NCBI RefSeq assembly: GCF_900109745.1
Contig: NZ_FOAV01000002.1
Location: forward strand, 310,001 to 374,000
DNA from: Roseateles sp. YR242
GTDB taxonomy: Bacteria > Pseudomonadota > Gammaproteobacteria > Burkholderiales > Burkholderiaceae_C
Length of the DNA: 64,000 bases
Reading direction: 5' to 3'
This document shows positions 31,362 to 41,228 of the stretch, in pieces (position 1 is the first letter of the stretch; each line of letters begins with the position of its first letter). Below the pieces are notes generated by a model that ran no database searches, was not told the origin of the DNA, and worked only from the letters and a program-made list of their open reading frames with translations. A program made the position numbers and the translations under genes.

Positions 31362-32270
31362 TCAGCCGATCCACGGGCTGAGATAGTGATCCAGCAGCAG
31401 CGCCCCGAACAGCAGGGAAAGATGGAACAGCGAGAAGAGGAAGGTACGCCGCGCCAGGGCCTCGGAATACTCCCGCCACAGCCGCCAGGCATAGTGGCAG
31501 AACATCAGCCCCAGGATGACGGCGCTGGCCAGGTAGAGCCAGCCACTCATGCCGGTGAGGAACGGCAGCAGCGTCGCGGCAAACAGCACCCAGGTGTAGA
31601 GCAGGATCTGCAGACGGGTGAACTCGTTGCCGTGCGTCACCGGCAGCATCGGCAGCCCCGCCTTGCGGTAGTCCTCGGCGCGATACAGCGCCAGCGCCCA
31701 GAAATGCGGCGGCGTCCACAGGAAGATGATCAGGCACATCAGCCAGGCTTCGGCGCCCAGGTCCCCGCGCATGGCCGCCCAGCCCAGCACCGGGGGCATG
31801 GCGCCGGAGGCGCCGCCAATCACGATGTTCTGCGGCGTGGTCGGTTTGAGCAGCACGGTGTAGATGACCGCATAACCGACGAAGGTGGCAAAGGTCAGCC
31901 ACATCGTCAGCGGGTTCACCCAGAGGTAGAGGATGGCCGACCCCATGGCGCACAACACGCCCGAGAACAGCAGGGTCTGGCGGCGGCTGAGTTCTCCCCG
32001 CGCTGTCGGACGCCAGGCGGTGCGCTTCATCTTGGCGTCGATCTGCTGCTCGATCAGGCAGTTGAACGCAGCGGCGGCACCAGCCACCAGCCAGATGCCG
32101 GCGGTGGCCGCCACCAGGCGCACCCATTCCTCGCCATGCGGCAGCCCGGGAATGGCCAGCGCCATACCGATCACCGCGCAGAACACGATGAGCTGCACCA
32201 CGCGCGGCTTGGTCAGTTGATAGAACTGCCACCAGCGCGAGGGCATGGCGGCCTGAGTCAGGGAAGTCAT
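31362..32270 (-). CDS. ctaB: Protoheme IX farnesyltransferase (heme O synthase)
   Basis: Polytopic membrane prenyltransferase of 302 aa that adds a farnesyl group to heme b to give heme o. The allylic diphosphate motif is [15 protein letters not shown], and the second conserved loop is [17 protein letters not shown] followed by [11 protein letters not shown], all diagnostic for CtaB/CyoE. The ATG at 32270 overlaps the ctaA stop (ATGA), so the two heme A enzymes are translationally coupled. The SCO gene starts 43 bp downstream. Confidence 0.96.
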   Translation of the reverse strand: MTSLTQAAMPSRWWQFYQLTKPRVVQLIVFCAVIGMALAIPGLPHGEEWVRLVAATAGIWLVAGAAAAFNCLIEQQIDAKMKRTAWRPTARGELSRRQTLLFSGVLCAMGSAILYLWVNPLTMWLTFATFVGYAVIYTVLLKPTTPQNIVIGGASGAMPPVLGWAAMRGDLGAEAWLMCLIIFLWTPPHFWALALYRAEDYRKAGLPMLPVTHGNEFTRLQILLYTWVLFAATLLPFLTGMSGWLYLASAVILGLMFCHYAWRLWREYSEALARRTFLFSLFHLSLLFGALLLDHYLSPWIG

Positions 32271-33424
32271 CTCACAGGATCCAGAAAGGCCTTGCGGCCG
32301 CCGGCATGCAAACGCGCCAGCACCAGGGAACAGATCAGCAGCAGCGCCGCGGCGCCACCGGTATGCGCCAGCGCGGCCACCAGTGGCCACCCCAGCACGA
32401 CATTGGACAAACCCGAGGCCAGTTGCCACGCCCCGACGGCCAGCAAGCGGCCCGCCCAGCGGCGCCCCTCACCGCGCTGGCGCCACATCGCGGCAGCCAG
32501 TGCCAGCAGCGCCAGCACCACCACCAGCGCACCCATGCGGTGGGTGAGGTGGATGGCGGTCAGTGCCTCGAAGGGTAACCAGTCCCCATGCGCGCCACGG
32601 CCCAGCTCGCGCCAGATCGTGAAGCCATGCTCGAAATCCGTCGGCGGCCACCATTGTCCCTGGCAGGTGGGGAAATCCTGACAGGCGAGTACCGCATAGT
32701 TGGTACTGACCCAGCCACCGAGCGCCACCTGCACCAACACCAGCACCGTGAAGGCGAGCATCCCGCGGCGCAGCCCCCTGGGCCACTGCAGCGGCCGGGG
32801 CGCATAGGCTTCGGCCTGCCAGGCCAGCAGCATCAGCAGGCCCAGCGCCAGCAGCAGGTGGGTGGTGACGATGGCCGGGAAGAGCTTCATCGTGACCGTC
32901 CAGGCCCCGAACAGCCCCTGCACCAGCACCCAGATCAGCGACACCGTGCTCCACCACGGGGAGATCGCGCCCTGCCCGCCCGCCTCGCGGGAGGCCGCCC
33001 GGGCACCCCGATCCGCCCTCAGGTGCCGCCACCAGCTCTGCGCGGCCAGCACCAGGATCAGGAAACCGACGCCGCCCGCCAGGTAGCGATGCACCATCTC
33101 CACCCAGGCCTTGTGATGGGTCACCGGCCCGGTCGGCATCGCGGCCTGCGCCGCGTGGATCTCGGCGCTCGCGGCCATGGGCGACGAGGTGCCATAACAG
33201 CCAGGCCAGTCCGGGCAGCCCAGGCCGGAATCGGTGAGCCGGGTGAAGGCCCCGAACAGGATCAGATCGAAGGTGAGGAACACCGTCATCACCGTCAGCG
33301 CGCGCAGGCGCTGGCCGGGCGTGGCGCTGCGCTGGCGCAGGTACCACCACAGCAGCGGCCCACCGCCCAGCAGGGCCGCCATGAACAGCAGCTCCAGCAG
33401 CGGTGCGAAATCAAAACCGGTCAT
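32267..33424 (-). CDS. ctaA: Heme A synthase (COX15/CtaA)
   Basis: Membrane monooxygenase of about 385 aa that oxidises heme o to heme a. It has eight predicted helices and the conserved [22 protein letters not shown] loop (here split by alignment into [11 protein letters not shown] and DWPGCYG), the heme-ligand regions [10 protein letters not shown] and [10 protein letters not shown], and the paired-Cys loop [13 protein letters not shown]. The ATG at 33424 was preferred over an in-frame GTG at 33430. It lies between the unknown membrane gene and ctaB in the oxidase assembly operon. Confidence 0.95.
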   Translation of the reverse strand: MTGFDFAPLLELLFMAALLGGGPLLWWYLRQRSATPGQRLRALTVMTVFLTFDLILFGAFTRLTDSGLGCPDWPGCYGTSSPMAASAEIHAAQAAMPTGPVTHHKAWVEMVHRYLAGGVGFLILVLAAQSWWRHLRADRGARAASREAGGQGAISPWWSTVSLIWVLVQGLFGAWTVTMKLFPAIVTTHLLLALGLLMLLAWQAEAYAPRPLQWPRGLRRGMLAFTVLVLVQVALGGWVSTNYAVLACQDFPTCQGQWWPPTDFEHGFTIWRELGRGAHGDWLPFEALTAIHLTHRMGALVVVLALLALAAAMWRQRGEGRRWAGRLLAVGAWQLASGLSNVVLGWPLVAALAHTGGAAALLLICSLVLARLHAGGRKAFLDPVR

Positions 33425-33446
33425 GCCCACACTCTCATCACCATGC

Positions 33447-34088
33447 TCAGCGTCCCGCCCGGTCCCAGCCGGCGTTGGCGCGCATCAAGCGCTCAAGGTC
33501 CTTCTTGAACTTGCCCGGGTCAGGCTGCGCCGGAGAACGCAGCATCCAGCGTCCCATCGGATCAACCAGGAACAGGTGCTCGCCCATGTGATGGCCAGGT
33601 GCGGCCATGAGCCAGGCCTGCAGGGCCGCGGTGGGCGCCCGCAGCACGGTCACCTTGGGCTCATGGCCCACCAGGGCGTCCAGTTGGGCCGGGGTCAGCG
33701 TGAGCTCGTCGGGCAGCAGCACCAGCTTGTCCAGCCGGTCGCGGTCCTTGCCCAACATCTCGCGCAGTTGGCGCTGCATGAAGAGCATGCGCTCACAGGC
33801 CTGGTTGCAGCTGGCCTTGGCGTCCGGCACGTAGGTCAGCAGCCACTGCCCTTGCAACGAGATCGGGTTGACCGGTTGGCCGTCCAGCGTGCGCAGCGGC
33901 AGGTCATGCGGCAGGTCACGCGTCGGATTGATCAGGTCGCTGTACGCCGAGCCGCGCAGGTCCAGCACATAGAAGCTGAAGTAAGAGGCGATCACCGGCG
34001 CCGCACACACCAGCAGCACCAGCCACATCTGCCAATGGCTGCGCCGCGGCACATCCGCCGGGGCCACCGGCAGGCTGTGCACCGCCAT
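33447..34088 (-). CDS. Membrane-anchored thioredoxin-fold-like protein of the cox assembly operon
   Basis: Protein of about 213 aa with one N-terminal transmembrane helix (MWLVLLVCAAPVIASYFSFYV) and a periplasmic domain containing GQWLLTYVPDAKASCNQACERMLFMQRQLREMLG. The SCNQAC pair sits where SCO proteins have their copper cysteines, so it looks like a diverged SCO relative acting on oxidase maturation. It is always near SURF1 and ctaA in Burkholderiales. The start is uncertain: ATGs at 34088, 34115 and 34178 are in frame; the last two overlap the SURF1 stop. Confidence 0.8.
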   Translation of the reverse strand: MAVHSLPVAPADVPRRSHWQMWLVLLVCAAPVIASYFSFYVLDLRGSAYSDLINPTRDLPHDLPLRTLDGQPVNPISLQGQWLLTYVPDAKASCNQACERMLFMQRQLREMLGKDRDRLDKLVLLPDELTLTPAQLDALVGHEPKVTVLRAPTAALQAWLMAAPGHHMGEHLFLVDPMGRWMLRSPAQPDPGKFKKDLERLMRANAGWDRAGR

Positions 34089-34101
34089 CGTCACCGGGCC
34101 G

Positions 34102-34878
34102 TCAGGCGGCATCGGCGTCTGGGGAATCGCGTCGACGGCGGTCTCTCCGGAGAGGGGCGAGAACTTGGAACCAGACATAAAGACCCAGAATGAGCGCGCC
34201 AAGCGCAAACCATTGAAAGGCGTAACCGTAATGCTTGTGGACGTCCACGGCAGGCGGCGGCCAGTGACGCAGCAGGCCGTCGGCGGATGGCGTGCCCGAT
34301 GAAGGGCCGTCCGTCTCCAGCAGCACCAGCGGCAGCAGGCGCAGGCCGGTTTCGTCCTGGAAGGCGGACAGCTCGACATTCTGCCGGATCGGCCCGGCCT
34401 TCACCGGCGTGCCCAGTTCGAATGCACGTGAGGGCGCACCAGCCAACCGCCCCTCGATCCGTACATCGCCCTGGGGGTTGATCAGTGCCGGCAGATGTTC
34501 GCGGTTGGCGGCATCGCGCGGCACCCAACCCCGTTGCACCAGCAGGGCCTCTGACCGACCGGTCAGTTGGAATAGCGTCAGCACCAGAAAGCCGACACGG
34601 CCGTCCATCGGACGGTTATCAAGGTAGACGGTGTGGCGGGGGTCCGGGTCCCAGCGCCCTTGCAGCGAAGCACGCCGATGCAGCAGTGCCTCGGCCGGGG
34701 GGTCGTCAGCAGAGGGCAGGTCGCCGGTGGCCAGCGGCGCCAGGTTCCCCCGCAGCGTCAGCGCCTGCTGCAGCGCGATCTTTTGCGCAGCGCGGTCCAG
34801 CTGCCAGGTGCCCAGCGCGGCCGCCACCACCACGCCCAGCAGGGTCGCTACCAGCACGGGCCAGCGCGGCCTATGCAT
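34102..34878 (-). CDS. SURF1 family cytochrome oxidase assembly protein
   Basis: Membrane protein of 258 aa that helps insert heme a into subunit I. N- and C-terminal helices (PVLVATLLGVVVAAALGTWQL and QWFALGALILGLYVW) flank a periplasmic domain with RRASLQGRWDP, LDNRPMDGRVGF, VQRGWVPRD and KHYGYAFQW, all SURF1 hallmarks. The ATG at 34878 was chosen over a GTG at 34884. It is head-to-head with the DUF2909 gene, with only 11 bp between start codons, so their promoters must lie inside one another's coding sequence or be absent. Confidence 0.93.
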   Translation of the reverse strand: MHRPRWPVLVATLLGVVVAAALGTWQLDRAAQKIALQQALTLRGNLAPLATGDLPSADDPPAEALLHRRASLQGRWDPDPRHTVYLDNRPMDGRVGFLVLTLFQLTGRSEALLVQRGWVPRDAANREHLPALINPQGDVRIEGRLAGAPSRAFELGTPVKAGPIRQNVELSAFQDETGLRLLPLVLLETDGPSSGTPSADGLLRHWPPPAVDVHKHYGYAFQWFALGALILGLYVWFQVLAPLRRDRRRRDSPDADAA

Positions 34879-34889
34879 AATCACTTGTC

Positions 34890-35099
34890 ATGAAGATCAT
34901 CGTCATCCTGGCGTTCGTCGGCATCCTCGCCGCCCTCTTTGGGGCCGGCGTGCTGATGCTGCGCCGGAACAAGGGCAAGGCCAGCATGGCCCATGCCCTG
35001 GCGTGGCGGGTGGGGCTGTCGGTGGCGCTGTTCCTGTTCCTCATGTTCAGCGCCTACATGGGCTGGATCAAGCCGGGCGGCGTCCCCGTCGCCAACTAG
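34890..35099 (+). CDS. DUF2909 twin-transmembrane protein
   Basis: Small membrane protein of 69 aa with two helices (VILAFVGILAALFGAGVLML and VGLSVALFLFLMFSAYMGWI) joined by a basic loop RRNKGKA. DUF2909/twin-TM proteins are regularly found inside betaproteobacterial aa3 oxidase clusters and are thought to act in oxidase biogenesis, but no function is proved. It is the only plus-strand gene of the cluster, between ctaE and SURF1. The ATG at 34890 is the only reasonable start. Confidence 0.85.
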   Translation: MKIIVILAFVGILAALFGAGVLMLRRNKGKASMAHALAWRVGLSVALFLFLMFSAYMGWIKPGGVPVAN

Positions 35100-35103
35100 G
35101 GAA

Positions 35104-35126
35104 CCCACCAGCGAAGCGCCGGTGGG
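35104..35126. terminator. Weak hairpin between DUF2909 and ctaE
   Basis: CCCACC (35104-35109) pairs with GGTGGG (35121-35126), extended inward by AGCG/CGCC with one mismatch. There is no T-tract. It lies between two convergent genes, so a bidirectional terminator is possible but unproved. Confidence 0.35.
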
Positions 35127-35139
35127 ATCGGCCACGGGC

Positions 35140-36021
35140 TCAGAACCAATACACGATGACGTAGAGACCGAGCCAGACCACGTCCACAAAGTGCCAATAC
35201 CAGGCGGCGCCTTCAAAGCCGAAGTGCCGGTCCGGTGTGAAGTGGCCCTTCATCAGCCGCAGCGTGATGAACAACAGCATCAGCATGCCGACAAACACGT
35301 GGAAGCCGTGGAAGCCGGTCAGCATGAAGAAGGTGGAACCGTAGACGCCGGAGGAGAGCTTCAGGTTGAGCTCCTGGTAGGCGTGCATGTATTCATAGCC
35401 CTGGAAGCCCAGGAAGGTGATGCCCAGCAGCACCGTGAGCCACATGAAGCCGATGGTCTTGGCGCGCTGGTTGGCAATCAGCGCATGGTGCGCGATGGTC
35501 AGCGTCACGCCCGACGTGAGCAGCAGCGCGGTATTGATGGACGGGATGGGCCACGGACCCATGATGTGGAAGGGCTCCACCGTGCCGGCCGGCGAACCGG
35601 TGGCGCCAGGCGCAGTGCTGGGCCACAGGCCATTGAAATCAGGCCACAGCAGCGCGTTATCCAGGCTGCCCAGCGTGGGAATCGAATACCCGCGTGACCA
35701 GAACAGCGCGCCGAAGAACGCAGCGAAGAACATCACCTCCGAGAAGATGAACCAGCCCATGCTCCAGCGGTAGCTGGCGTCGATGCGGTCACTGTAGAGC
35801 CCGCCCTCGCTTTCATGGATGGCCTGCCCGAACCACTGCTTGAGGACAAAGGCCCACCACAACAGGCCGAACAGCAGTGACCAGGCGCCCCAGTCATGCC
35901 CATTGACCCATTGCCCCGCGCCCAGAATCACCCAGAACAGGCCGAAGGCGGCCATGGCTGGGTGGCGCGATGGCGCCGGCACAAAGTAATAAGGGGTCTT
36001 GCCGTGAGTCGTTGCCGACAT
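35140..36021 (-). CDS. ctaE: Cytochrome c oxidase subunit III
   Basis: Subunit III of the aa3-type heme-copper oxidase, 293 aa with seven predicted helices. Conserved stretches include FIFSEVMFFAAFFGALFWSR, TLTIAHHALI, GYEYMHAY, FFMLTGFHGFHVFVGMLML and the terminal AWYWHFVDVVWLGLYVIVYW. Subunit III stabilises the core and proton pathway. It is the last structural subunit gene of the run ctaC-ctaD-(small protein)-ctaG-DUF2970-ctaE on the minus strand. Confidence 0.97.
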   Translation of the reverse strand: MSATTHGKTPYYFVPAPSRHPAMAAFGLFWVILGAGQWVNGHDWGAWSLLFGLLWWAFVLKQWFGQAIHESEGGLYSDRIDASYRWSMGWFIFSEVMFFAAFFGALFWSRGYSIPTLGSLDNALLWPDFNGLWPSTAPGATGSPAGTVEPFHIMGPWPIPSINTALLLTSGVTLTIAHHALIANQRAKTIGFMWLTVLLGITFLGFQGYEYMHAYQELNLKLSSGVYGSTFFMLTGFHGFHVFVGMLMLLFITLRLMKGHFTPDRHFGFEGAAWYWHFVDVVWLGLYVIVYWF

Positions 36022-36116
36022 ACCTTGTTCTCCTCGAATGCCTGTGATGCTCTCGTCGATTCCGGTACTGCGTTCTCAATGCCTGAAGCGGCGTGCCGCG
36101 ATTGCGCCGGCGGGCG

Positions 36117-36365
36117 TCATGACCCGGCCACGCCGCTGGCCACCACCCAATTCACCAGCAGCAGCAAACCCACCACGAAGATCGCCGCGCCCAGCACGCC
36201 CGCGACGATGACATGCAGCGGGTTGAGCTGCGACACATCCTTGTCGTATTCCGATCCCTTGCGCACACCAAAGAAGGACCAGAGCACGGCACGCACCGTC
36301 CCCCAGAAGGAGCCGGTGCGCCGCATCGCTTCCTTCAGATCGTCGCCGGGGCGCGGCGTGGTCAT
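36117..36365 (-). CDS. DUF2970 domain-containing small membrane protein
   Basis: Membrane protein of 82 aa with one strong helix (VIVAGVLGAAIFVVGLLLLVNWVV). It has the DUF2970 pattern SFWGTVRAVLWSFFGVRKGSEYDKD with LNPLHVIVAG. The family is confined mostly to beta- and gammaproteobacterial oxidase clusters, suggesting an accessory role in oxidase assembly. Its start overlaps the ctaG stop by 4 bp, so translation is coupled. Confidence 0.88.
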   Translation of the reverse strand: MTTPRPGDDLKEAMRRTGSFWGTVRAVLWSFFGVRKGSEYDKDVSQLNPLHVIVAGVLGAAIFVVGLLLLVNWVVASGVAGS

Positions 36366-36988
36366 GTGCTGGGCTCCTTACCCGGCTCTTTACCTGGCTC
36401 CATGACCGGCGCCTTGCCCGGCTCCTTGTGCTTCCCCGCCACCTCGAAGAAGGTGTAGCTCAGGGTGATGGTCTTCACATCCTTGGGGATCTTCGGGTCG
36501 ATCACGAACACCACTGGCCAGGCCTTCTGCTCGCCAGGCTGCAGCGTGTATTCATTGAAGCAGAAACACTCCAGCTTGTTGAAGTAGGGCGTGGCCTGCT
36601 TGGGGGCATAGCTGGGAATGGCCTGCGCCGACATGCTGCGGTCCTGCACATTCTGGAAGGTGTACATCACCGTGGTGAGCTGGCCCGGGTGCACGTCCAT
36701 GTGGCGCACCGCAGGCTTGAAGTCCCACGGGCCACGCGCATTGGTGTCGAACTCCACGCTGATGCTGCGGCTGTAGTCCACCTGCGTGTTGCGCACGTCC
36801 TCGCGCTTGACCACATGCTGGCGCTCGCCCAGGGCCAGCACATTGATGCCCAGCGCCGTGCAGACCGCGCGGTAGATGGGCACCAGCGCATAACCGAAGC
36901 AGGACATCATGGCCACCACCACCACCAGCTTGCCGGTCATCCGCAGGTTGTCCCTGCGGATCCAGGCGGCCAGTGGACGGCGGCTCAT
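36362..36988 (-). CDS. ctaG: Cytochrome c oxidase assembly protein CtaG (Cox11)
   Basis: Copper chaperone of 208 aa that delivers copper to the CuB site of subunit I. One N-terminal helix (GKLVVVVAMMSCFGYALVPIYRAVC) anchors a periplasmic beta domain with the copper motif CFCFNEYTLQPGEQ and VDPKIP-like segment FVIDPKIPKDVKTITLSYTF. The C-terminus carries three EPGK repeats, a low-complexity tail. It lies between the 38-aa small assembly gene and DUF2970. Confidence 0.95.
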   Translation of the reverse strand: MSRRPLAAWIRRDNLRMTGKLVVVVAMMSCFGYALVPIYRAVCTALGINVLALGERQHVVKREDVRNTQVDYSRSISVEFDTNARGPWDFKPAVRHMDVHPGQLTTVMYTFQNVQDRSMSAQAIPSYAPKQATPYFNKLECFCFNEYTLQPGEQKAWPVVFVIDPKIPKDVKTITLSYTFFEVAGKHKEPGKAPVMEPGKEPGKEPST

Positions 36989-36998
36989 GGCGGGCCCC

Positions 36999-37115
36999 TC
37001 AGTGGCTCAGCCAGACGATCTTGGCCACGAAACCCAGGCCGAACACCAGCGCCACGCTGAACAGGATCAGCGCCAGCTTCAGGTTGCTCTTCCGCTGCTG
37101 CTTCGATGTGCTCAT
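36999..37115 (-). CDS. Cytochrome oxidase small assembly protein
   Basis: A 38-aa membrane peptide too short for usual ORF cut-offs. It begins MSTSKQQRKSNLKLA, continues as a single hydrophobic helix (LILFSVALVFGLGFVAKIVW) and ends LSH before TGA at 36999-37001. The basic N-terminus followed by one helix matches the small protein annotated between ctaD and ctaG in Burkholderiales. It starts 22 bp after the ctaD stop and ends 10 bp before ctaG. Confidence 0.85.
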   Translation of the reverse strand: MSTSKQQRKSNLKLALILFSVALVFGLGFVAKIVWLSH

Positions 37116-37137
37116 ACGTCTGTTCCGGACCCCAGTT

Positions 37138-38763
37138 TCAGCCGATCACCTTGGTGGCGGTCACGTCCAGCTTGGGTGGGTTCTCGAAGGTGTGGAACGG
37201 TGCCGGCGACGGCACTTCCCACTCCAGGCCTTCAGCGCCTTCCCAGGGGTTCTGCGGCGCCTTTTCGCCCTTGCCGCGCATCATCGGGATGACCACGAAG
37301 ACAAAGAAGTAGACCTGCATCAGGCCGAAGCCGAAGGCGCCGATCGAGGCCACCATGTTGAAGTCGGCGAACTGCATGGGGTAGTCGGCATATCGACGGG
37401 GCATGCCGGCCAGACCCAGGAAGTGCATCGGGAAGAAGGTCAGGTTGAAGGTGATCAACGAGCCCCAGAAGTGGATCCTGCCGCGCGTCTCGGAATACAT
37501 CACACCGGTCCACTTCGGCCCCCAGTAGTACACGCCGGCAAACAGCGCATACAGGGAACCGGCCACCAGCACGTAGTGGAAATGGGCCACGACGTAATAG
37601 GTGTCCTGGATCTGGATGTCGACCGGCGCCACCGCGCAGATCAGGCCGGTGAAGCCCCCCATGGTGAACACGAAGATGAAACCGACCGCCCACAGCATCG
37701 GGGTCTCGAAGGTCATCGAACCGCGCCACATGGTAGCCAGCCAGTTGAAGATCTTCACGCCGGTGGGCACCGCGATCAGCATGGTCGCGTACATGAAGAA
37801 CAGTTGGCCCGTCACCGGCATGCCGGTGGCAAACATGTGGTGGGCCCACACAATGAAGGAGAGGATGGCGATCGAGGCGGTGGCGTACACCATCGATGCA
37901 TAACCGAACAGCCGCTTGCGGGCAAAGGCCGGCACGATCTGGCTCACGATGCCGAACGCCGGCAGGATCATGATGTAGACCTCGGGGTGGCCGAAGAACC
38001 AGAAGATGTGCTGGTACATCACCGGGTCACCACCGCCGGCGGGTGTGAAGAAGCTGGTGCCGAAGTGGCGGTCCGTCAGCGTCATCGTGATGGCACCGGC
38101 CAGCACCGGCATGACCGCGATCAGCAGGTAGGCCGTGATCAGCCAGGTCCAGGCAAACATCGGCATCTTCATCAGCGTCATGCCGGGGGCCCGCATGTTG
38201 AGGATGGTCACGATGATGTTGATCGACCCCATGATGGAGGAGGCGCCCAGGATGTGCATGGCAAAGATGCCGGCATCCATGGAGGGGCCCATCTGCAGGG
38301 TCAACGGCGCATAGAGCGTCCAGCCGGCGGCGGGGGCGCCCCCCGGCATGAAGAACGAACCCACCAGCATCAGCGCTGCGGGGATCATCAGCCAGAAGCT
38401 GAAGTTGTTCATCCGCGCGAACGCCATGTCGGAGGCGCCGATCTGCAGCGGGATCATCCAGTTCGCGAAGCCCACGAAGGCCGGCATGATGGCGCCGAAC
38501 ACCATGATGAGGCCATGCATGGTGGTGAACTGGTTGAACTGCTCCGGATTGAAGAACTGCAGGCCGGGCTGGAACAGCTCGGCACGGATGCACAGTGCCA
38601 GGATGCCGCCGATGATCAGCATCGTGAAGCTGAACAACAGGTACAGCGTGCCGATGTCCTTGTGGTTGGTGGCGAACACCCAGCGGCGCCAGCCGGTCGG
38701 GGCGTGGTGATCGTCATGATGGTCATGAACGTGACCAGACGGGTGGTCAAGCACTGCACTCAT
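37138..38763 (-). CDS. ctaD: Cytochrome c oxidase subunit I
   Basis: Catalytic subunit of the aa3-type oxidase, 541 aa with twelve helices, binding heme a and the heme a3-CuB centre. Seen directly: the heme a ligand region [19 protein letters not shown], the CuB/cross-link region [27 protein letters not shown], and the pair [17 protein letters not shown] near the second heme ligands. The glutamate of the D channel (HPEVY) is present, so this is a standard A-type enzyme. It lies 34 bp after ctaC in the operon. A His-rich N-terminus ([17 protein letters not shown]) is unusual. Confidence 0.98.
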   Translation of the reverse strand: MSAVLDHPSGHVHDHHDDHHAPTGWRRWVFATNHKDIGTLYLLFSFTMLIIGGILALCIRAELFQPGLQFFNPEQFNQFTTMHGLIMVFGAIMPAFVGFANWMIPLQIGASDMAFARMNNFSFWLMIPAALMLVGSFFMPGGAPAAGWTLYAPLTLQMGPSMDAGIFAMHILGASSIMGSINIIVTILNMRAPGMTLMKMPMFAWTWLITAYLLIAVMPVLAGAITMTLTDRHFGTSFFTPAGGGDPVMYQHIFWFFGHPEVYIMILPAFGIVSQIVPAFARKRLFGYASMVYATASIAILSFIVWAHHMFATGMPVTGQLFFMYATMLIAVPTGVKIFNWLATMWRGSMTFETPMLWAVGFIFVFTMGGFTGLICAVAPVDIQIQDTYYVVAHFHYVLVAGSLYALFAGVYYWGPKWTGVMYSETRGRIHFWGSLITFNLTFFPMHFLGLAGMPRRYADYPMQFADFNMVASIGAFGFGLMQVYFFVFVVIPMMRGKGEKAPQNPWEGAEGLEWEVPSPAPFHTFENPPKLDVTATKVIG

Positions 38764-38797
38764 GGGGATTCCTCGGTTCCTCGGATGGGCGTCCGGA

Positions 38798-39985
38798 TTA
38801 TTTGGCGCGCTCGGCCACGACTTCGGCGGGCTGAACGATCTGGCCAGTCTTGTTGGACCAGCTGTTCTTGGTGTAAGTGACCACGGCAGCGATCTCGCTG
38901 TCCTTCAGGATGGACTTCCAGGCCGGCATCTGGTTGCGGCCGTTGAGCACCACATGCAGCTGCTCGGCATGGCTGTCGGCCAGCACCACCTTGGAACCAT
39001 CCAGCGGCGGGAACTGCCCGGCGCCCTTGCCATCAGGCCGGTGGCAGACCGCGCAGTTGCTGTTGTAGACCTTCTCGCCACGGGCCAGCAGCTCTTCCAG
39101 CGACCAGACCTTGGCGGGGTCGTCCGCCTTGGCGGCCAGCTTCTTCTGCTCTTCCTGCACCCATGCGGTGTAGGCCTGCGCACTCAGCACCTTCACATGG
39201 ATGGGCATGTACGCATGCTCCTTGCCGCAGAGCTCGGCGCACTGGCCGTAGAAGTCGCCTTCCTGCTCGGCCTTGAACCAGGTGTCGCGCACGAAACCGG
39301 GGATGGCATCCTGCTTCACGCCGAAGGCCGGCACCATCCACGCGTGGATGACGTCCTGCGCCGTGGTGATGATGCGAACCTTTTTGTTGACCGGCACGAT
39401 CAGGGGGTTGTCTACCTTGAGGAGGTAGTTGTCCACATCGCCGGGCTTGCCGGAGTCGGACAGGGCCCGCTGCGACGCATCCAGGGTGGAGACAAAGCCG
39501 ATGCCTTCGCCTTCTCCCTTGACGTAGTCGTAGCCCCATTTCCACTGGTAGCCGGTAGCCTTGATGGTGAGGTCGGCATTGGTGGTGTCCTTCATGGCCA
39601 CCACCACCTTGGTTGCCGGCAGCGCCATGAGGATCACGATGATGAACGGCACCACCGTCCAGGCAATTTCCACCTTCACGCTTTCATGGAAGTTGGCCGG
39701 CACCGCGCCCTTGGACTTCCGGTGCTTGAAGATGGAATAGAACATCACGCCGAAGACGGCAATGAAGATGGCCAGGCAGATGACCAACATCATGTTGTGC
39801 AGCCACGCCTGCTCATGGGCGATCTTGGTGACCGCCGGCTGCAGGTTGAGCTGGTTGACCGCCGGACCACCCGGCAGGTCATTCACCGCCAGGGCCGACT
39901 GGCTGGCCAGCGCGACCACTGCGGTCAACGCCAGCTGGCTCCATCGGCGCCCCAGCTGATGCACATCACTGTTCATCATCGTCAT
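38798..39985 (-). CDS. ctaC: Cytochrome c oxidase subunit II with fused cytochrome c domain
   Basis: Periplasmic electron-entry subunit of 395 aa. A signal sequence ([15 protein letters not shown]) and two helices are followed by the CuA domain, with the binding motif [12 protein letters not shown], and a C-terminal cytochrome c domain with heme motif CAVCH ([14 protein letters not shown]) and an axial Met candidate in GRNQMPAW. This caa3-like fusion can take electrons directly from a soluble cytochrome. It is the first gene of the oxidase operon; a TAAAAT -10-like element lies on the minus strand near 40080. Confidence 0.96.
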   Translation of the reverse strand: MTMMNSDVHQLGRRWSQLALTAVVALASQSALAVNDLPGGPAVNQLNLQPAVTKIAHEQAWLHNMMLVICLAIFIAVFGVMFYSIFKHRKSKGAVPANFHESVKVEIAWTVVPFIIVILMALPATKVVVAMKDTTNADLTIKATGYQWKWGYDYVKGEGEGIGFVSTLDASQRALSDSGKPGDVDNYLLKVDNPLIVPVNKKVRIITTAQDVIHAWMVPAFGVKQDAIPGFVRDTWFKAEQEGDFYGQCAELCGKEHAYMPIHVKVLSAQAYTAWVQEEQKKLAAKADDPAKVWSLEELLARGEKVYNSNCAVCHRPDGKGAGQFPPLDGSKVVLADSHAEQLHVVLNGRNQMPAWKSILKDSEIAAVVTYTKNSWSNKTGQIVQPAEVVAERAK

Positions 39986-40253
39986 GGTTCGTCTCTTTAT
40001 CCAGTCTCTCTCAAGCTCTCGTCACCCGGATCTCCACCAGGGTTGGGGCCAGCAGACGTCTTCCAGTCGGGGGCGGATTTTAGCCCACGCCCCTTTTTGG
40101 CCCTTCCCGCGCCTTCACTCGCGGAGAACCGTGCACCAAAGCCGGACTATGACTGCCACCGGGGGCGCCAACCGCCCAGGATTACCCTCAGAGCGCACCC
40201 GGGTTTCGCTGTACGCATCACTGGTGTTGGTGCGACGTTCGCACGGCCAGGGG

Positions 40254-41207
40254 TCAGTGCTTGCCTTGCCCGCGCACCATGGCCCGCATCTGATCCAGCG
40301 AGACCGCCGTCTGCGCCGCCATCTTCAGCCGCGGTTGCGGCTTGAAGGCATGGCCATACACCAACTCGACACTCAGCCCCAGCCGTCCATCCGCCCCGCG
40401 CAAAGACTCCAGGGCCGCCAACAGCCGCTGGCGCCAGGCGCGGCTGCGCAAGCCCGCGCCCCGCAGTACCGACACATTGCCCCCCAGTGCCCGCAGGTCC
40501 GCCAGCAAGGCGTCCGGCGTGCCCCAGGTCAGGCGCAGGTGTTCCTGATCCATCACCGGGTCGGCAAAGCCGGCGTGCACCAGCATGTCGCCCAGGTCAT
40601 GCATGTCCACCCATTCCGGGGTGGGCACACCGAGGCCTTCGCGCTCGTACAACGGGCGCAGCTCGATGAAGCTGTCCGGCCCGAAGCAGGAGAACATCAG
40701 AAATCCGTCCACCGCCAGCGCGTCATGCCACTGATGGATCAGCGCGGGCTTGTCCGTCTCGGCATGCAGTTCCATGTTGGACCACAGCAATTGCGAGGCG
40801 CCGGCAGGGGCCTGGGCCACCAACTCGGGCGTGAAGGTGCCGCGCAGCTTGTCCATCATCGTCTGCATGGCCGATGGCAGCACCGATTGCGCCACCGAGC
40901 CTATCCAGCCCCGCTTGAACCGTTGCTGCAATTGCGCGCGCACGCGGTCGTCCGGCTCACACCAGACCTGCGTGGCCTGCGGATACTGCTGCCGCAGCCC
41001 GGCGTCGCCGCCGCCCACGGAAGGCCGCCGTTGCAGCACCTGGGCGGGCTGCAGCTTGATCACCGGCAGGCGCTCCAGCATGCGTTGCGCCACCTCCTGG
41101 TACAGCCAGGGCGGTTGGTCGGCCAAGGCCAGTCGACGGCGCTGCCGCCGTGCCGCCGCCGCATCAATCTGCTGTGTGCCAGGCGGCTTGGCCTCGTTCC
41201 CACTCAT
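40254..41207 (-). CDS. SAM-dependent methyltransferase (BioC-like annotation)
   Basis: Class I methyltransferase-like protein of 317 aa. The N-terminal part (WLYQEVAQRMLERLPVIKLQP) precedes a SAM-binding region in which the usual glycine motif is weak (VLQRRPSVGGGDAG). Later parts LLWSNMELH, DGFLMFSCFGPDSF, EWVDMHDLGDMLVHAGF and VYGHAF follow the BioC layout. In Burkholderiales such proteins are often labelled biotin-synthesis methyltransferases, but there is no bio gene near. The ATG at 41207 is used; the reading to 41600 is antisense to comF. It diverges from comF with 21 bp between starts. Confidence 0.75.
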   Translation of the reverse strand: MSGNEAKPPGTQQIDAAAARRQRRRLALADQPPWLYQEVAQRMLERLPVIKLQPAQVLQRRPSVGGGDAGLRQQYPQATQVWCEPDDRVRAQLQQRFKRGWIGSVAQSVLPSAMQTMMDKLRGTFTPELVAQAPAGASQLLWSNMELHAETDKPALIHQWHDALAVDGFLMFSCFGPDSFIELRPLYEREGLGVPTPEWVDMHDLGDMLVHAGFADPVMDQEHLRLTWGTPDALLADLRALGGNVSVLRGAGLRSRAWRQRLLAALESLRGADGRLGLSVELVYGHAFKPQPRLKMAAQTAVSLDQMRAMVRGQGKH

Positions 41208-41228
41208 GGGGCCGAATTGTAGGCGGCC

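Noticed and set aside
36973-38880. Plus-strand 635-codon ORF over ctaD
   Set aside because: Antisense shadow of the subunit I gene, His/Asp/Glu-rich from reversed hydrophobic codons.
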